A DNA stretch of 64,000 nucleotides. Source: Onthophagus taurus (Eukaryota; Arthropoda; Insecta; Coleoptera; Scarabaeidae). A program made the position numbers and the translations under genes. The stretch lies in NCBI RefSeq assembly GCF_036711975.1, contig NC_091967.1:8432001-8496000 (forward strand), read 5' to 3'. This document shows, one piece after another, positions 1 through 10,695 of the stretch. Every line of letters begins with the position of its first letter. Positions within the stretch are counted from its first letter, which is position 1. The notes under the pieces were generated by a model, which made no database searches, had not been told where the DNA came from, and was given only the letters and a program-made list of their open reading frames with translations.

Positions 1-2119
1 ACAGAAGGATGCTCAGACAGTGTATTCCGATTGTTGGAAGTCAAGACCAAGACTCCACGTGTTCATTTTCAATGACTGCGACATCGGGGAAGAGGAAAAA
101 GATTGAAATGGATGTGTCCGTACAAATTGGACAACATGATACTTCGCTTTCAATAAACGACCTAGTGAAGTTTTCGGGGAACCCCACTGTTTAACCAACT
201 TTAAGAAAGAAGGAGAGCTGTTTCAGTAGTTGCTAATTCAGAGTAACATTGGCAGAAAACTTTAGAGACCACTTATGTTTCTAATTAGGTTAAAACCAGA
301 TTTGAAAATACTTAACATTTCATTTAAAATTTTCGTAATTTCTCGAAGGTGTTAAACTATTTAGCTGTTGGGGTGCTTTGTGCGCGTCACGAGACGTCGA
401 CAACGTCGCCACCGGCTCGACGTTTAGCGTTGTCGTCGTCGTAGGGTACCCGTTAAGCGCTCATAAATCACTCCGAAGTCAAATTTGCGAACGTAATCTC
501 TGCGACCTTTTTAGCCTCCTTCCACCGTTAAACCGTAAATATCGCCACAGCCGCCGCTGCCGCCGTCGCGGAAATTCACGGCAGGAAGGCGAAAAATGGC
601 TAAAATATGGCTCAAAAAGGTTTTCACTTTCAGAAGCTGCTTTTCGAGTTAATTTCCATCCATCTTAACCGAGACTTCCGAAGGCGAAGGGGAAAAGTTA
701 TTGGTTATTTTTAAGCAAATAAGAGGAAAAATTCTTTGTTGGAAAGAAATAAAGATAAAAATGGTATTTTTGTCTTATTTCAAGTAATAAAAATGAATGT
801 ATAAAATATTTTTTGAAAAATAAATTGATTGAAGTTTCTAAATGATCTGATTGAGTGTGTTGGAATAAAAGATTTCTATTAAAAACGTAAATAGAACCAC
901 CTAAATTCTGAGTGGAGTAGGGCCATTTAGGGGTTGAGTTCTTTTTCCGCTTCCGTCGGCGATTCTGCGTCAGCGGCTCTTTCAATTATTTACACGGGGC
1001 GCCCCCTTTTATTTATCAGTCCGTAGCTCGGATCAAGGTCTCATGAATAAAGCAAGACCGGAAGGAATTGAATCGCGCCCGCTCTACCATCTTTTCTAAC
1101 TTCTTCTACAATAAATATCTATCTCCAATTTATCGACAACAATTTTGCTTCCTTTAAAAATACACTATTAATTGACTTTATATCTAATATAAAAAAAATT
1201 TATCTCGAGAAGACATTTTCCAAACCGAAAACTAACATCTGGTGCGAAGACATGCGGTGTCTTGTACAATATATCATGTGCAAATGAACGTGACACCTAC
1301 AGAAGGTTCGTCTCTCTTTGTCGGCATCTGATGCAATCCACACTTGACACCATAACCTAATACAAGCAGACAAGAAAACGAGACAACGAGAGAAGTAGTT
1401 TTAACAAAAAAAAGAAATAAAATGGTTTTAAAAAAACTGTTTTTTGATACTCGATTAATAAAAGCTCTTTCAAGAGATGGATTTTGACCGACATTGGTCG
1501 GATTAAGTTCGGACATTATCCGCAAATAATTGCACTCGAACAAGTAAACCCCTAAAATGGGGTAGATAAGAGGTATCGAGGATAATCGCTTATTGCGTGA
1601 TTATTACCTATCACTTTCCCTTTTCATCTCTATACCCAACCCGAAGGGTCCCTATTCTCCTATACGAACGGGTTTAACATCAGCTTAAGAGCTGTTAAAC
1701 ACCTCTACACCAAAACCAATTTAGATTTTCATTAAAAGCCTCTAAAAATAACTACGTTTAATATTATTTTACAACAAGACAACTGGTTTATTCAAATAAA
1801 GAATAGGATTCAACGAAAGAAAACGGGCGTGTACGGTACGTTTAAAGAAGGCGGTCGATTTAAAAGTCCATCCGACTAATGGAATTTAGGTAAAGGCCAT
1901 CCCGGAAACGTTGAATTAAAGATACGGACGAATGCGCGTTTCTACCATTTTCGGACTTAAATTTATTTATTTCTTAAAGCCCGTTAATCACATTTAACTC
2001 AAAGTCTAAGTTTCTAACGAAGTATAATCTCTACAATGTTATTTGTAACTGACACTAAAACATTTTTTAACATTATAGTGCGAATAGTGCAACAACCTAT
2101 CGCTTAACAACAATTAAAA
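1..2119. other. non-coding sequence, probably intron of the serotonin receptor gene
   Basis: No exon with homology is seen. The receptor exon at 7274 begins in the middle of a conserved region, so its upstream exons must lie to the left; I find none here, so this stretch is probably intron. A locally GC-rich patch (about 370-620) gives a short open frame on the plus strand but has no recognisable protein similarity. Confidence 0.4.
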
Positions 2120-2180
2120 GTAGAGTTAACACTAACACTTGATCTAACACTAGACTTAGAACTAGAATAATTCGGGTTAT
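2120..2180. repeat. half copy of a dispersed palindromic repeat
   Basis: Carries the signature AACACTAG..TTAGAACTAG..ATTCGGGTT found again at about 14478-14542, 27225-27330, 31755-31830 and 31841-31975. Only the left half is present; it runs into a TA-rich stretch. Confidence 0.5.
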
Positions 2181-2209
2181 ATATATATTACATATATATT
2201 AATAAAAAC

Positions 2210-4020
2210 ATATTGAGCAAAAATTAACATTTTTGCATAATCTACGTGTCAAAACAGATGCTAATTCAAAAGTTTCTGGAAGCCGTGTTTACTGAAATTA
2301 AGAAATGAAACTTATTTTAAATTAAAGCTCAATGCTTTCTCTTTAAAATGATGTATAATAATAGTTGGGTTGGATTAGAAAAATATTGAGAAAAAAAATG
2401 TTGAAACAAAACTTACATTTTTGTATAACCTAAAAGTGTCAAAAAAGATGCTAATTTAAAAATTCCTGGAAGCCGTATTTATTGAAATTAAGGAATGAGA
2501 CTTGTTCTAAATTAAAGCTCAATGCTTTCTCTTTAAAATGATGTATAATAATTGTTGGGTTGGATTAGAAAAATATGGAGAAAAAAAATGTTGAAACAAA
2601 ACTTACATTTTCGTATAACCTAAAAGTGTCAAAAAAGATGCTAATTTAAACATTTCTGGAAGCCGTATTTATTGAAATTAAGGAATGAGACTTGTTCTAA
2701 ATTAAAGCTCAAAGCTTTCTCTTTAGAATGATGTATAATAATTGTTGGGTTGGATAAGAAAAATATTGCGAAAAAAAAAATTGAAACAAAACTTACATTT
2801 TCGTATAACCTAAAAGTGTCAAAAAAGATGCTAATTTAAACATTTCTGGAAGCCGTATTTATTGAAATTAAGGAATGAGACTTGTTCTAAATTAAAGCTC
2901 AAAGCTTTCTCTTTAGAATGATGTATAATAATTGTTGGGTTGGATTGGAAAAATATTGAGAAAAAAAATGTTGAAACAAAACTTACATTTTCGTATAACC
3001 TAAAAGTGTCAAAAAAGATGCTAATTTAAAAATTCCTGGAAGTCGTATTTATTGAAATTAAGGAATGAAACTTATTTTAAATTAAAGTTCAAAGCTTTCT
3101 CTTTAAAATGATGTATAATAATTGTTGGGTTGGATTGGAAAAATATTGAGAAAAAAAATGTTGACATAAAACTTACATTTTCGTATAACCTAAAAGTGTC
3201 AAAAAAGATGCTAATTTAAAAATTCCTGGAAGTCGTATTTATTGAAATTAAGGAATTAAACTTATTTTAAATTAAAGTTCAAAGCTTTCTCTTTAAAATG
3301 ATGTATGATAATTGTTGGATTGGATTGGAAAAATTTTGAGAAAAAAAATGTTGAAACAAAACTTACATTTTCGTATAACCTAAAAGTGTCAAAAAAGATG
3401 CTAATTTAAAAATTCCTGGAAGTCGTATTTATTGAAATTAAGGAATGAAACTTATTTTAAATTAAAGTTCAAAGCTTTCTCTTTAAAATGATGTATAATA
3501 ATTGTTGGGTTGGATTGGAAAAATATTGAGAAAAAAAATGTTGACATAAAACTTACATTTTCGTATAACCTAAAAGTGTCAAAAAAGATGCTAATTTAAA
3601 AATTCCTGGAAGTCGTATTTATTGAAATTAAGGAATTAAACTTATTTTAAATTAAAGTTCAAAGCTTTCTCTTTAAAATGATGTATGATAATTGTTGGAT
3701 TGGATTGGAAAAATTTTGAGAAAAAAAATGTTGACATAAAACTTACATTTTCGTATAACCTAAAAATGTCAAAAAATTTCTAATTTAAAAATTCCTGGAA
3801 GCCGTATTTATTGAAATTAAGGAATGAGACTTGTTCTAAATTAAAGCTCAAAGCTTTCTCTTTAGAATGATGTATAATAATTGTTGGGTTGGATTGGAAA
3901 AATATTGAGAAAAAAAATGTCGAAACAAAACTTACATTTTCGTATAACCTAAAAAGTGTCAAAAAAGATGCTAATTTAAAAATTCCTGGAAGCCGTATTT
4001 ATTGAAATTAAGGAAGGAGA
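2210..4020. repeat. 190-bp satellite array, about 9.5 copies
   Basis: The marker CTGGAAG(C/T)CGTATTTATT recurs with its CTGGA ending at 2280, 2470, 2660, 2850, 3040, 3230, 3420, 3610, 3799 and 3990, a period of 190 bp with one 189/191 step. The first copy is the most diverged. Copies at 3041-3420 and 3421-3800 form two nearly identical 380-bp dimers, sharing unit-specific variants (GACATAAA, GTATGATAATTGTTGGAT), so the array has a higher-order level. The array sits inside what looks like a receptor intron. The right edge is abrupt at about 4020. Confidence 0.95.
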
Positions 4021-4400
4021 CTTTCCGAAGTTTTCACATATTTTACTCTTTGCCTCTCTCACTACTTTCTTTTGCTTCGTTCCTGCTATTTATGTAGCTC
4101 TCTTTTCGTCTGAAAATTCCTTTTCAATGACCTTTGTTTTCTTTGGCTTCCTGTTTCACCTCCTCACCACAAAATCATGTTATTTTAAGCCTTAGACTAC
4201 TCTCTTTTTCTCACATAGCTCTGCGGCTACTTTTAGTATTGTATTGTAGTCCATTCTTTCCCTTGTTTTTCCTCCCAATAATTACATGTCTCGATCTCTC
4301 TTTAGCCCTGTCCCATGTTTGTATAAAACGACTCCTTCTGTGTAGTTTCTGCATCCTATATTGGTGCATAGATTTGTATGAGGGTTACCTTCTCCCTCAA
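4020..4400 (-). mobile_element. decayed non-LTR retrotransposon fragment (RTE-like linker region)
   Basis: Read on the minus strand in mixed frames the segment gives peptides such as GEEVKQEAKENK, NEAK and KVVREAKSKICENF. These resemble the linker between endonuclease and reverse transcriptase in RTE-type elements. Stops and frameshifts are present, so it is a relic. It abuts the end of the satellite array. The pyrimidine-rich plus strand to about 4640 may be more of the same element, but I cannot place it. Confidence 0.4.
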
Positions 4401-4640
4401 CACCATATCTAATGAAATTATTCGTGTGTTTATACTTTACCAGTCAGTTATTTGGTAAACTAGCTAATTGCTTATTAGAAAGTTTTACTTTTGTTCCCAG
4501 TGGCGCAGTAAATCAGTTTATATCCTTCGACCTTATATTTATCTTATCATTTCCTCTATCAACTCTACCTCTCTTCCACTCAACCCTCTCGAGTTCTATA
4601 TTTCCACTCTTGTTCGTTGTTCTCGCTTAATAAATTTAAA

Positions 4641-5990
4641 TCTTTTTCCTACTATATCGCTTTTGAGTTATCAAATATAAACATCACAATTATATAACAA
4701 ATATCTAAAGAGAAACTCTATGTTTACACCATATTTAAAATTATTCTGAATTTACCAGTTGAGAGCCTTTCCTAGTTATATTAAACATCTTGTTAGGTAT
4801 GAAGAAGATATTTGGTTAGTTTTGACGTCATAAAAGATAACGAGTGAGGGAGAAAGAGAGGATCGGTTTGAATAAATAGTGATAAATTGGGGTTGGCTGG
4901 TGAAATATTGTAGAGTGGCATGGTTTGCACAAGGATTTCAAGACCGCTCGAGCTCGATCTAATTTCCGGGGGTATTACGTCCTGATAAATTGGCTAGTGT
5001 TTATTCTATAACAGTTTTGCAAATTTATTGTTGGTTCGCTACTATAATTCTCCAGAGATGATTACAGAATCTAATGCAAATTTTGTATTATTTAACATTT
5101 CAAAATTATAACCGAAACATAAAATAAATTGCACAGCTTTTGCTACGTGACTTGTTAAATTCGCGATTTTTCCATTGTAATTTGCAAAACTGTCGTTGAT
5201 CGCTAACGAGACCCAACCCTCTCATTGAAAATACCCCACCGACCCCCACAGTAGGGTTTCCGAATTCATAACCGGATCTCGTTTCAATATTCGCGAACGC
5301 GCGCAAGAGTTACCGAATTACGTTCATGAATAATAATAATAATTCTCAACCCCGTTCGTTTCCGACCACCCTCTTGAGACTTAACAAAAAAGAAACGAAC
5401 CGAACGAAACTTTTCACCCCTACAGTTACGAAAAGTCAAATCACCACCTGCGGCCTCGAAATAATTCGATTTTCAGCTAAACGTCTTCTATTTGAAGTCC
5501 AACCTTCCCCAAAATTTTCTCGCTGTATTTAACGAATCTCCAACCCCCCTCGGAAAAGGGATGGGAAGGAAGAAGTTTGAGGTGAAAGAGAACTGTTTGA
5601 AAAGCTACCGCAATTGTACTCGAGAGGAAAATGGAACCAGAACTCTTAAAGAAGTATAATAATACGATTTTGGCCGCTGGTGTGTTTTCCACCCCTTGTT
5701 TTCTTTGAGAGAAATTCGAAACGAAAACTTTTTAAAAGAAAACAAAAAGGGATTTTGATCTATTTAGATAAAAAAAATTAAAATTAGTTAAGCCGTAAAT
5801 TTTAATAACAACATTTACATTTAAATTACATTTAACGAGAGTTGTTTTATCTAAAACCACCGTCGATTCCCAATTACGTCTGGTTTCGATACGGTTACAC
5901 GAACTGTACAATATGTAAACTCGTTAATTTCAATAATTAAAATGGAAATAATTAAATAATCAACCTAATTTAGCTTACTAATTTTACTCA
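4641..5990. other. non-coding gap
   Basis: No supported exon, RNA gene or repeat. Short open frames on both strands around 5106-5692 overlap each other and have no recognisable protein character. Confidence 0.4.
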
Positions 5991-6115
5991 TACAGTGTGT
6001 TAATTAATTACCGTACCCGACGTCATCATTGCAAGTATGCAACCAATATCGCAAATCGCGTATTGCAACACCAATACTGTGATATTGGTTGCATACTTGC
6101 AATGATGACGTCGTA
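5991..6115. mobile_element. mariner-like MITE, 3' end lost
   Basis: Starts TA-CAGTGTGTTAATTAATTA, the same terminus as the complete copy at 27019-27155. It contains a perfect 33-bp inverted repeat (6018-6050 against 6081-6113; arm begins CGACGTCATCATTGC) with a 30-bp loop. The right terminal repeat is missing, the copy ending at the GACGTCG arm. Confidence 0.75.
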
Positions 6116-6376
6116 GCGTATAAAAAATAAAATTTCTTTAAAACAAATCTAAATACAGAGTTTAATAGAAATTAACTAAAAATTTTTGTTAAACGTCTAT
6201 CATCATAATCTGATTGTAATTTTATATCTGGTTGTTATGACTACAATTACTGTTAAACATTATAAAATGTCACAGTGTCACAGATTTAAGAATTCTTAAA
6301 TAGGGGAGGGGGAAGAAGGTGTGCTGCGAGAGAGGGCGGGAAATAGATTATTGGGGAAATGCATATTTAGAAAAGT

Positions 6377-6610
6377 TTGTGCAAGCAGAAAATAATGTTT
6401 GATGAATTGGTGAGGAGTGTGATAATGTATGGAAATATGGGGGTGAAAGGAACTCAAGATGGTGGAGAAGATCCAGGAGAGATATTGGAGGTGGGTCTTG
6501 AGGTTGAGCAGGGAGACTCCAGGATGTTTAGTAAGAGAGAAATTGAAGCTGGAGAAGAAGAGAAGAGCGATAAAGTAAGAGGATGGGCTAAAGCAGAAAA
6601 GCGAGCTTAA
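6377..6610 (+). mobile_element. retrotransposon relic, C-terminal region
   Basis: Across two frames the plus strand reads FDELVRSVIMYG, then after a frameshift VEKIQERYWRWVLRLSRETP and LVREKL. This is the conserved region downstream of the reverse transcriptase in a family of insect non-LTR elements (usual form YG.EIWGW..R...RYL.WVLGLD..TP.Y.VREE). At least one frameshift near 6440 breaks it. Confidence 0.6.
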
Positions 6611-6613
6611 GAT

Positions 6614-6662
6614 TATGGGTTGGGTTGGGTTGGGTTGTTTTGGGTTGAATTGGGTTCGGTTC
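6614..6662 (+). repeat. short (TTGGG)n run
   Basis: Four to five exact GGGTT units followed by degenerate units (TTTTGGGTTGAATTGGGTT). It lies exactly between two retroelement relics pointing toward it, so it may be the 3' tail of one of them. Confidence 0.7.
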
Positions 6663-6664
6663 GT

Positions 6665-7125
6665 TCTCTGTGCCGTTCGTTCAATTTGTTCAATATTCCA
6701 GCCTGTGATGATTGCCGCCACGTCATCGGCATAAGCAACCAGCTGTGTTTCTTCTGACTTTCTGACAGATTGCAACAGTTCGTCAAAGAAGATATTCCAC
6801 AATAGTGGTCCCAGAATAGACCTCTGTGGCACTCCCTTGGTAATTTCATATATGTTTCCTTCATACTTCACAAATCTTTTACTCAGATTATCCTTTATTA
6901 AGTTAACTAACTGTACCGATATTCCTATCCTTCCCATAGCTTCCACAATTTTACTCCATGGCGCGGATTCAAAGGCGTTACGGACGTCCAACGTGATAAA
7001 CATATTACAGAGTTTTCTCTTTCCTCTTCTAAACTTGTCTATACATTTAACTTCATCCAAAACCCTCTCAATTGCCTGTACCGTAGATCTATGTCGCATG
7101 AAGCCCCATATTGGTCGTCCCAACT
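6665..7125 (-). mobile_element. reverse transcriptase fragment, R1/jockey-type non-LTR element
   Basis: The minus-strand frame contains consecutive reverse-transcriptase motifs: GFMRHRST.QAI, FITLDVRNAFESAPW, GVPQRSILGPLLWN and the catalytic AYADDVAA box. Order and spacing match R1/jockey-clade polymerases (usual GVPQGSVLGPLLWN; here the glycine after PQ is Arg). Both ends are missing: there is no endonuclease domain upstream, and the frame passes into the (CCCAA)n run downstream. A dead fragment of about 150 residues. Confidence 0.9.
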
Positions 7126-7273
7126 CAATCCTAACTCAACTCCCATCCTCTTTAAAATGTCAAAATAAGATTACAATAGTAAAAAAGTAAATAAGAATGT
7201 ACAAAAATGACTTTTCAAAATTAAATGATCTTTTTAAGCATTATTAATTGATTAAAAATAATTTTAATTTCAG

Positions 7274-8464
7274 ATAAGTAACAATTGGATTATGGGTCCA
7301 GAATTATGTGATATGTGGACTTCAATAGACGTTCTTTGTTGTACAGCTTCCATTCTCCATCTAGTTGCAATAGCAATGGATAGGTAATTAATTATTAAAT
7401 TAATTTAATGTAAAGTTATCTAATTATTTCGATTTAGATATTGGGCTGTAACAAACGTAGTTTATACAAGAAACGGGACAAGAATAGGTGTGATGATAAT
7501 CATGGTATGGAGTGTGGCGTTGGTGGTATCTTTAGCGCCCCAAGTGCCCCAGTTCGGTTGGAAAGATCCCGATTATTTAGTAAGGATAAATAATAATCAA
7601 TGTATGGTCAGTCAAGATATAGGTTATCAAATATTCGCGACGTCATCAACTTTTTACGTCCCACTTTTAGTGATTTTTGTTTTATATTGGAAAATTTTTC
7701 AAACAGCCCGAAAACGAATACGTAAACGGCGAGAAATGAAAAATCAAAATCTCGAATCGTCTATAAACGTTTCAAATAGTACTACGAATAACAACAGCAA
7801 CAGTAGCGGTGGAAAGATTACGAGAAATTTTTTAACGAAACCGAAATTTTTAAAAACAAAGCGTCGTAAAGAAAAGAAGTCGTCAAAAGCGGCTGAGGCT
7901 TTAGTTGCTTCGTTGGTAATGATGGAGGGTCAATCAACGACGACAACAATGGAAACTGTTGATGAACATGATGAGCAACATCGAATTAACGATCAAACAA
8001 CGGTTGAGGAAGAGACAACAGCTTTTACAATTACGACAAACATAAATAGTAAAGAAAAATTTTCGCCGGAAAGATCGACGAATAACGGTCGAAATATTGA
8101 AAAAGAAATTCCCGTTTGTCCAGCATCTGTAGACAAATTAATACCGTCCACGAGAAAAGAAAAAAAGGAAAGTATCGAAGCGAAACGGGAAAGAAAAGCT
8201 GCGAAAACTTTGGCGATTATAACCGGAGCTTTTGTTATGTGTTGGTTACCATTTTTCGTTTTAGCGTTAGCCTCACCAATGTGCGAGGGTTGTATAAATT
8301 CTTATATAATGAGCTTTTTTTTATGGTTAGGTTATTTTAATTCAACGTTAAATCCGGTTATTTATACAATATTTAATCCAGAATTTAGGCAAGCTTTTAA
8401 AAGAATTTTATGTGGTGGCGGTAGATCTAGGTCAAGAAATTTTAGATCAGGCAAAATAAGATAA
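7274..8464 (+). CDS. 5-HT1: 5-HT1-type serotonin receptor (GPCR), last two exons
   Basis: Exons 7274-7383 and 7438-8464 join in phase to give 378 residues from just before TM3 to the C-terminus; TM1-TM2 lie left of the window. Seen: the TM3 aspartate that contacts amines (SIDVLCC), DRYWAVTN at the TM3 end, SLAPQ and FGWKDPDY in loop 2, CMVSQD, a long hydrophilic third loop of roughly 160 residues rich in Asn/Thr/Lys, [16 protein letters not shown] in TM6 and [13 protein letters not shown] in TM7. The loop-2 run and the EAKRERKAA segment match insect 5-HT1 receptors better than octopamine or 5-HT7 receptors. Receptors of this class couple to Gi and lower cAMP in neurons. The intron between the two exons is only 54 bp, while the upstream intron is at least 7.2 kb. 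Confidence 0.9.
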
Positions 8465-8506
8465 AATTAATTTTCAAAAAATATCATCTTGAATAAAAAT
8501 TAGTAG

Positions 8507-8707
8507 TACAGTAAAACTTCGATATAACAGACAAAATATGCTTAAGTCATTACTATTAATATTACTGGTATAAAAATTGATTATCTTTCTAATTATTGAT
8601 CAAATCAAAATTATTTTCAAATAAAATTTGCTTAAAATTGTGAAGGTAATAACTTTTATTAATGAATTAATTAAAGTTTTGAGCTTCTGTATGGAAGTTT
8701 TACTGTA
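8507..8707. mobile_element. pogo/Tigger-like MITE downstream of the receptor
   Basis: Termini TA-CAGTAAAACTTCGATATAA at the left and TATGGAAGTTTTACTG-TA at the right, giving about 197 bp between TA duplications. The CAGTAAAAC(C/T)TCGATATAAC end recurs near 32035-32059. It lies about 45 bp past the receptor stop codon and so probably within its 3' untranslated region. Confidence 0.65.
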
Positions 8708-8837
8708 TTTAAATAAATAAAATTAAATACAAGGATATTCAAGGTGATTATAAATGATAATAAACTAATTCCATTAAAAAAAAGTGTAAATACATTTTGT
8801 AATTATTGTATTAATTCGAAATTATTTTTTTATGATA

Positions 8838-8922
8838 TACAGTGCGCGTCAAATGTACCTCCCCATATCTAATTTGGAAATGTTTTCAAATTAGATGGTG
8901 ATTAAATTTGGCGCACGCTGTA
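8838..8922. mobile_element. 85-bp mariner-like MITE
   Basis: Imperfect 17-bp terminal inverted repeats TACAGTGCGCGTCAAAT / ATTTGGCGCACGCTGTA, flanked by TA. A second inverted pair (ATCTAATTTG / CAAATTAGAT) lies inside, so the whole element can fold on itself. No coding capacity. Confidence 0.7.
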
Positions 8923-10465
8923 TAATTAATAATTTAGTAATATTAATCCGGGTATAAATTGAAAATACCAAAATTTAAAGAGTAATACAACGCTACAAAG
9001 TCTTTCTAATACAAAAAATCGTAGATGAGGTGAATCGTATCGACATAAAAACGATAAGAACCTCATTAGTTATGTATCAAATTATATTTTCTTCTCGTAA
9101 AAACGGAGAGGGGGGTATTAAAGAATGTAAAAATGATTAAACTATTTAATAAAGAGAAATAAAAAATAATCCGCTTCCAATCTACAAAAAACTATTGAAT
9201 ATTGAATCGATGTTTTAAGATTAAAATTAAAGTTTTGTACATTTTGTAAATAAAAACGAAAATAAAAATGTTGTGAAAACTTTTTTGTGTTACGATGAAA
9301 AATAAAAAAAAAACATATCCAATTAAGCGTAACACAAAAAATAATGAACCTAAACACGAAACAAATAGTTATACGTTTGAATATTAAATGAGCCTGGATA
9401 TTCAACGTATAAACTATTGCGTTTTTATAATAATTCCGTAAAATAAAGCGAATCGTAAGGTGCATTACCTTTATAAAGAGATAAGATTGTAATATAGATT
9501 AATTAATTTATTTTTTTTTTTATTAATTAATAATTAAAATTTAAAAAACAAGTATTCCAAAGATTTGTAAATAATTAAATTGTATTAATAAATAAATTAA
9601 ATAGTGTAAAAAGGAAAGCAATGTAATAAAATAAACTGTGTAATTATTTTTAAGAATTAGAATAAGATAATAATCGTTGTTGCTTTTAAAATAATGATCA
9701 AAAAATAAATAAAAACATGAACTCGCGATGTGATAAATGCCCTGAAAAGGTTTTTTCGTTAAACAATAATTTTTGCGAAGGGCGTGTTATAATATATCAA
9801 AAAGAAATGAAAACCAAAAAGTTAATAATAAAAAAAAAAGTGTATTTATATGTAAAAAATAATTAATTAAATAAACAAATAGGTTAAGTGTACATAAAAT
9901 TATAAATAAAATAAATTTTTGCTCGTTATCTCCATAAAATTTAACCAAAAAAGAATGTATGCCCAAGATAAAAATAAAAGTACCTCTTATAACTTAAAAA
10001 TAAGTTTTATGAAAAATTAAAAATAAGAAATTTATAAATATCTCGATTATTGTGTAAAAAACATTATATTTAAGTCGATTTAACCCATTAACGCATAAAA
10101 TTTCATTAATTAAATCAAAAATTGATCAAAAATTTTAATGCGTTAAGTGGGGAAACGAAAAAAGAATCTTACTCGTTAAATCTACTAAGTACTAAGGAAA
10201 TAAAAAATTGTACACTTACTACTACTGTTCATCATCGGGTAATTAAATAATAAGTGACTTAAATAAATTATTATGTAACGAAAACGTGTATTATGAAACA
10301 TCAATATATCGTGATTATTAATATCAGGAAAAATACCCATGATGTGACTTTCTTGGTAAAACCTCAACGTGTGTGTTTGTTATAGTCCCCGCATTTTTTA
10401 GTCCTAATTGTGTATTTCATTGTTATTGCGGTTGTATGTGGTATTTAAACACATTACAATCAGCA
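8923..10465. other. AT-rich intergenic gap
   Basis: Very AT-rich with many AATAAA strings; the left part is probably receptor 3' untranslated region. No exon with protein character is seen on either strand. Confidence 0.4.
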
Positions 10466-10694
10466 ATGAAAAAATTGTTTACATTCTTTAGTGTTTTTTT
10501 TATAGTAGTCAGTAAATTGACATCACAGAATCACGTTAAGTAAAAGAAAATTTGCCATGAGAACATTATTAAAATAGAATTATTAGAAGATGTTTTAAAA
10601 GGTCAACAAAAACTCCAAAAATTGGAAACAATGCTTTTTCAATTTGGCTCAAAAAGTTATCCAAAAAGTGTACAATTCTTCAGCGTTATAATAG
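10466..10694 (+). pseudogene. secreted-protein first exon broken by an in-frame stop
   Basis: From ATG 10466 the frame reads a signal-peptide-like start (MKKLFTFFSVFFIVVSK), reaches TAA at 10541-10543, then continues in the same frame as KKICHENIIKIELLEDVLKG and a coiled stretch QQKLQKLETMLFQFG up to a good donor (ATAATAG|GTAAGC at 10695). Signal peptide followed by a short amphipathic helix is typical of the first exon of fibrinogen-related or similar secreted proteins, but the family is not certain. No matching downstream exon is seen before the transporter. One stop in an otherwise open 76-codon frame suggests a recent pseudogene or a null allele. Confidence 0.45.
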
Positions 10695-10695
10695 G

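Noticed and set aside
378-668. 96-codon frame in a GC-rich patch
   Set aside because: Low-complexity and no similarity; more likely an intron or regulatory segment.
4134-4680. Hydrophobic plus-strand frames, Leu/Phe/Ser-rich
   Set aside because: They are the complement of a purine-rich retroelement relic; hydrophobicity follows from pyrimidine-rich DNA.
6614-6662. TTGGG tract as an interstitial telomere
   Set aside because: Only four or five good units, beside a retroelement end; too little for the claim, so kept only as a weak possibility.
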